In this document: positions 61,247 to 64,000 of the stretch, piece after piece
How the letters are laid out: each line of letters begins with the position of its first letter
Numbering within the stretch: the first letter of the stretch is position 1
Source: Streptomyces griseorubiginosus
Lineage (GTDB): Bacteria > Actinomycetota > Actinomycetes > Streptomycetales > Streptomycetaceae
DNA length: 64,000 bases
Direction of reading: 5' to 3'
NCBI RefSeq assembly: GCF_001514195.1
Contig: NZ_KQ948737.1
Coordinates: 452,012 to 516,011 of the forward strand
The notes under the pieces: model-generated
What the model was told of the DNA's origin: nothing
Seen by the model: the letters and a program-made list of their open reading frames with translations, nothing else
The model's database searches: none
Program-made: the position numbers and the translations under genes

Positions 61247-61305
61247 CACCGCCCGGCACCGCGACACGACCGTTCACCCATGTCCTGGTCCGCTGCCGGG
61301 CGGTG
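61247..61305. other. Long-loop inverted repeat
   Basis: CACCGCCCGGCA (61247-61258) and TGCCGGGCGGTG (61294-61305) are exact reverse complements separated by 35 nt, after the expansin gene. Terminator or operator cannot be told. Confidence 0.45.
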
Positions 61306-61445
61306 AGGGCGGACCGGGCGTCCGTGGGCAAGGTCTGCGACAACGGCCCCCGCGGCGGCGGGACATGGGTGCACACGCATACTGGGCGGCGGCGTACGCA
61401 TCCGTGATCCGTTTCCCTGTCCGGGACCAGCGAGAGGCCCCCTCG

Positions 61446-61976
61446 ATGACCACGTTCTTCGACGACCACGCAGCTGACGCCGCCCCCGGCGCCTCCGAGG
61501 TCACGCGGAACCGGGACGAGGCCTTCGCCCAGCTCCTCCTCTCCAGTCACCAGCGGCTGACCGGCACCCCGTTGTGTCCGTCGGAACCCGGCGCCGACCC
61601 GGTCCATCTCCTCTACGACAACACCGCGTTCGGCCTGCTCGCCCACGACACGAGCCCGGACCCGGTCTTCGTCTACGCGAACAGGACCGCACAGCGGTGC
61701 TTCGGGTACTCCTGGGCGGAGTTCGTACGCCTCCCGTCCCGCCTGTCCGCAGGAGCCGAAGGGCAGGACGACAGACGGGAGTTCGTACGGTCCGTGACGG
61801 AACACGGCTACGCGTCCGGCTACCGAGGCCTCCGCACAGCCAAGTCCGGCCGCAGGTTCTGGATAGAGGACGTCACCATGTGGAACCTGGTCGACACCGC
61901 CGGGACCCACCACGGCCAGGCCGCCGTGTTCCGCGCATGGAGCGACGCGTCGGAGGCAGACGTCCGATGCGGTTGA
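61446..61976 (+). CDS. PAS/MEKHLA-domain protein
   Basis: The protein has 176 residues from ATG 61446. The central part (LLYDNTAFGLLAHDTSPDPVFVYANRTAQRCFGYSWAEF, then SRLSAGAEGQDDRREFV) resembles the MEKHLA/PAS-like fold, which binds small ligands or acts in sensing. There is no output domain or signal peptide. The 3' half keeps a PAS-like RGLRTAKSGRRFWIEDVTMWNL. Confidence 0.8.
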   Translation: MTTFFDDHAADAAPGASEVTRNRDEAFAQLLLSSHQRLTGTPLCPSEPGADPVHLLYDNTAFGLLAHDTSPDPVFVYANRTAQRCFGYSWAEFVRLPSRLSAGAEGQDDRREFVRSVTEHGYASGYRGLRTAKSGRRFWIEDVTMWNLVDTAGTHHGQAAVFRAWSDASEADVRCG

Positions 61977-62120
61977 TCAGTCGGGCGGTGCCGACGAAAC
62001 CGTCTGCTCCTCTGCTCTGACCTGCGTTCTTTCGGGCTGTTCGAATTTCGTGGACCGGTCGTCGTCTCACCGCGCAGTCTTTCTTCCGTCACACGAACCC
62101 CTCACCTCGGGAGAGACGAC

Positions 62121-62486
62121 ATGCGCACCCACCGCTCAGCCCTCCTGCTCGGCACCCTCGTACTCGCCGCCGGAGGAGTCCTCGCGAGCGCGCCGTCCGC
62201 CGGCGCCACCGCCGCCGAGGACAACTGCAACTACATCTCCGACAGCGCCCGGCCCACGGTCCACCCCGGTGACAAGGGCAACAACGTCCGCCAGGTGCAG
62301 TGCCTCATCGACTTCTACAGCAAGTACCCCACATGGATCGACGTGGACGGGGACTACGGCCAGAAGACCGCGGCCGGCGTCTTCTACGTGCAGACCTGTA
62401 ACGGCACCACGGGCGGCGCCGACGGCATCGTCGGTCCCAGCACCTGGTCCCGGCTCTACAACCCCAAGCCCGCCTGCGCGCTGTAG
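62121..62486 (+). CDS. Secreted peptidoglycan-binding-domain protein
   Basis: The protein has 121 residues with a signal peptide (cleavage after AGATAAE or nearby). One PG_binding_1-type domain follows: GDKGNNVRQVQCLIDFYSKY, VDGDYGQKTAAGVFYVQ and DGIVGPSTWSRL. Four mature cysteines may form disulphides. Such proteins bind cell wall or other glycans outside the cell. It lies before an amidase gene, though a terminator separates the two. Confidence 0.88.
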   Translation: MRTHRSALLLGTLVLAAGGVLASAPSAGATAAEDNCNYISDSARPTVHPGDKGNNVRQVQCLIDFYSKYPTWIDVDGDYGQKTAAGVFYVQTCNGTTGGADGIVGPSTWSRLYNPKPACAL

Positions 62487-62516
62487 GCCCGGGCTGGACG
62501 CTCCTTCGTTCCGCCG

Positions 62517-62548
62517 GCTGTCCGCTTCCGTGCGAGGAAGCGGACAGC
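62517..62548 (+). terminator. Terminator after the peptidoglycan-binding gene
   Basis: GCTGTCCGCTTCC (62517-62529) and GGAAGCGGACAGC (62536-62548), perfect 13-bp arms, loop 6 nt. Confidence 0.85.
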
Positions 62549-62623
62549 GCAGCGGGACCCCGCCGCATCTCAGCCCGACGCTGTTCGACCGGCCCCGGAC
62601 CACGCACAGGAGGAACCCCCACG

Positions 62624-63382
62624 ATGTCGGACCCGAACTCCGCAGGCTCCCGACGCCCCACCCGCCCGGGGCCCTTGGTGCCGCGCCGCGTGTTCCTGGG
62701 GGCCCTCGGAGCCGCCGGGGCGTTGAGCGTCGTACCCGCGCTGCCCGCGGCTGCCGCCGACTCCACCGCCTACACCCTGCTGTCGCGCGCGGACTGGGGC
62801 GCGGACGAGTCGCTGCGGTACACCACCGCCGGTACGGAGATCTGGCCGCCGGAGTACTACCCGGTCCAGACGCTCACCCTGCACCACACCGACGACGGCA
62901 GCACCGATCCGGACCCGGCCGCCGTGGTGCGCGCGATCTACCGCAACGACACGGTGGGCAAGGGCTACGGCGACATCGGCTACCACTTCCTGATCGACCG
63001 GAACGGCCGGGTGTACGAAGGGCGTTGGTCCGGCACCGACGGCACGGCCGCCCATGACGCGGCAGGGCGGATGGTGACCGGCGCGCACGTCCAGGGGTAC
63101 AACAGCGGGAACCTTGGGATCGCCCTGCTGGGGACCTTCACCACCACTCCCCCGACGACCGCCGCGCGCACCGCGCTCGTCCATCTGCTGGCCGACCTCG
63201 CGGGGCGCCACGCGCTCGTCCCGGCGGGCAAGGTGCTCTACCGCAACCCGGTGAGCGGAGTCAGCCGCGCGGCACCCGTCATCGGCGGCCACCTCGACTG
63301 GGCGGCCACCGACTGCCCGGGCACGGTCTGGTCCCAACTGCCCGCCATACGCGAGGAAGTGGCCGCCCTGACATCAGGATGA
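62624..63382 (+). CDS. N-acetylmuramoyl-L-alanine amidase (PGRP/amidase_2 type), exported
   Basis: The protein has 252 residues; AGGAGG before ATG 62624. A Tat-like signal with twin Arg (RRVFLGALGAAG) ends at ALPAAAA. The amidase core has zinc ligands in TLHHTDDG (His) and in GHLDWAATDCPG (His, Cys), plus GYHFLIDRNGRVYEGR. Such enzymes cleave the lactyl-peptide bond of peptidoglycan. The fold is complete. Confidence 0.93.
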   Translation: MSDPNSAGSRRPTRPGPLVPRRVFLGALGAAGALSVVPALPAAAADSTAYTLLSRADWGADESLRYTTAGTEIWPPEYYPVQTLTLHHTDDGSTDPDPAAVVRAIYRNDTVGKGYGDIGYHFLIDRNGRVYEGRWSGTDGTAAHDAAGRMVTGAHVQGYNSGNLGIALLGTFTTTPPTTAARTALVHLLADLAGRHALVPAGKVLYRNPVSGVSRAAPVIGGHLDWAATDCPGTVWSQLPAIREEVAALTSG

Positions 63383-63387
63383 CGGCA

Positions 63388-63428
63388 CGGCCGTGCACCC
63401 CCGTCGGCCCGACGCCGTCGCACGGCCG
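63388..63428 (+). terminator. Hairpin after the amidase gene
   Basis: CGGCCGTGC (63388-63396) and GCACGGCCG (63420-63428), loop 23 nt, right after the stop. Confidence 0.5.
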
Positions 63429-63458
63429 AGGATGGCTTGGTCCCGTCTTTGTCTCCCT

Positions 63459-63491
63459 GGCCCGGTGGGGCATTCTCGACCCCACCGGGCC
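63459..63491. promoter_or_regulatory. 12-bp palindrome in front of the ArsR-like gene
   Basis: GGCCCGGTGGGG (63459-63470) and CCCCACCGGGCC (63480-63491), loop 9 nt, ends 21 bp before the start codon. It may serve as a second terminator or as the operator of the following regulator. Confidence 0.5.
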
Positions 63492-63512
63492 GGAGTGACG
63501 CATGGGGGGACC

Positions 63513-64000
63513 GTGCTGCGTATCCATTTCACTGCGGAGGATCTCGCGCGGACCAGACTCGCCGAACGCCCCGATCCGTTGTGGGAGATCACCGCCAGTC
63601 TGCACCGGCTTCAGTCCCAGGACGGGCGCTGGGCCTATGCCGGCTGGTACCGCGACGCCCGCGCCGCCATCGCGAGCCAGAAGCTGGGCTCCGTCGTGCG
63701 TACCCTGCTGATCCCGCTGTTCCCCCGCGCGTCCTACTTCCCCGACTTCCTCACGCCGGCCGAGTCGGGCCAGGGACTGCGCGCCGGCCTCGACGCCGTC
63801 CTCGGCACCCCGCCCGACCGGGTCCGTCAGGAGATCGGCCTGCTGGCCCAGGTGCGGAGAGTCCCGAGCGAGATGTACCGGCTGGCCGACCAGGACGTCC
63901 GCGCGGACCTGGTCACGGCGCTGCGCAGGTACCACGACGCCGTCATCGGTCCCTATCTCGACCGCATGCAGGCCCGCATCGACGCCGAAGGCGCACGCCA
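63513..64000 (+). CDS. ArsR-like helix-turn-helix regulator (DUF5937 type), 3' truncated
   Basis: GTG 63513 with GGGGGGA upstream opens a frame that runs to the window end (162 complete codons). The start LRIHFTAEDLARTRLAERPDPLWEITASLHRLQ is characteristic of Streptomyces ArsR-type proteins with an N-terminal DUF5937 domain. The winged helix would follow beyond the window. The ligand is unknown. Confidence 0.85.
   Translation, partial: MLRIHFTAEDLARTRLAERPDPLWEITASLHRLQSQDGRWAYAGWYRDARAAIASQKLGSVVRTLLIPLFPRASYFPDFLTPAESGQGLRAGLDAVLGTPPDRVRQEIGLLAQVRRVPSEMYRLADQDVRADLVTALRRYHDAVIGPYLDRMQARIDAEGAR

Noticed and set aside
1..64000. tRNA, rRNA, riboswitch, insertion sequence or phage genes
   Set aside because: No cloverleaf, rRNA segment, transposase motif, integrase or terminal inverted repeat was recognised by eye; a covariance-model search would be needed to exclude small RNAs.

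Overview
The window is very GC-rich. Its genes have GC-rich third codon positions, frequent GTG starts and strong GGAGG-type ribosome binding sites. Lipoprotein and Tat-like signals, CebR-type operator boxes and a dense set of TetR, LacI, LysR, AraC and XRE regulators all point to a Streptomyces chromosome, or a very close actinomycete. I saw no rRNA, tRNA, CRISPR array, insertion sequence or prophage gene.

Region 1 (1-15.6 kb) is mixed accessory DNA. It holds a truncated secreted beta-helix protein, a Nep1-like (NLP/NPP1) secreted protein preceded by eight copies of an 8-bp repeat, a lipoprotein L,D-transpeptidase and a methyltransferase. It also holds a 1247-residue HTH-STAND NTPase-WD40 protein, a membrane acyltransferase, an XRE/MmyB regulator divergent from an SDR, and several small enzymes.

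Region 2 (15.9-18.7 kb) is decaying. A broken FadR/GntR regulator and a luciferase-like monooxygenase fragment flank an intact class III CoA-transferase and a TetR gene. Palindromic operators remain in place.

Region 3 (18.7-42.7 kb) looks like an aromatic-catabolism island. A nine-gene leftward operon runs from a stilbene-cleaving-type carotenoid oxygenase through an MBL hydrolase, SDRs, a CMD-family protein, two FAH-family hydrolases and an aldehyde dehydrogenase to an SRPBCC protein. A LysR gene is divergent from it. A second operon carries a paralogous aldehyde dehydrogenase, a CYP199-like P450, a ferredoxin and a ferredoxin reductase. It faces a second CYP199-like P450, an exporter, two alpha/beta hydrolases, a flavin monooxygenase and an amidohydrolase. 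A 12-base motif is shared by the LysR/oxygenase and the ALDH/P450 divergent promoters, which suggests one regulon. The inferred route is interphenyl cleavage of a lignin- or stilbene-like molecule to aldehydes, oxidation to acids, P450 O-demethylation, ring hydroxylation and hydrolysis of cleavage products.

Region 4 (42.7-51.8 kb) has TetR and AraC regulators and an acetophenone-type operon: a dihydroxyacetophenone-dioxygenase-like cupin, an MFS permease and a Zn alcohol dehydrogenase. It also has a TetR gene facing an MpaB-family oxygenase and an MFS exporter. The TetR operator is a perfect 17-bp inverted repeat overlying the promoter.

Region 5 (52-61.2 kb) is a cellulose-degradation locus. 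It encodes GH6, GH48 and GH12 cellulases, each with a CBM2 and each near a CebR box (TGGGAGCGCTCCCA), then a LacI regulator and a microbial expansin. The window ends with a PAS/MEKHLA-type protein, a peptidoglycan-binding protein, an amidase and the start of an ArsR-like regulator. With the NLP protein at the left end, the whole suggests a lignocellulose-degrading, probably plant- or litter-associated streptomycete.
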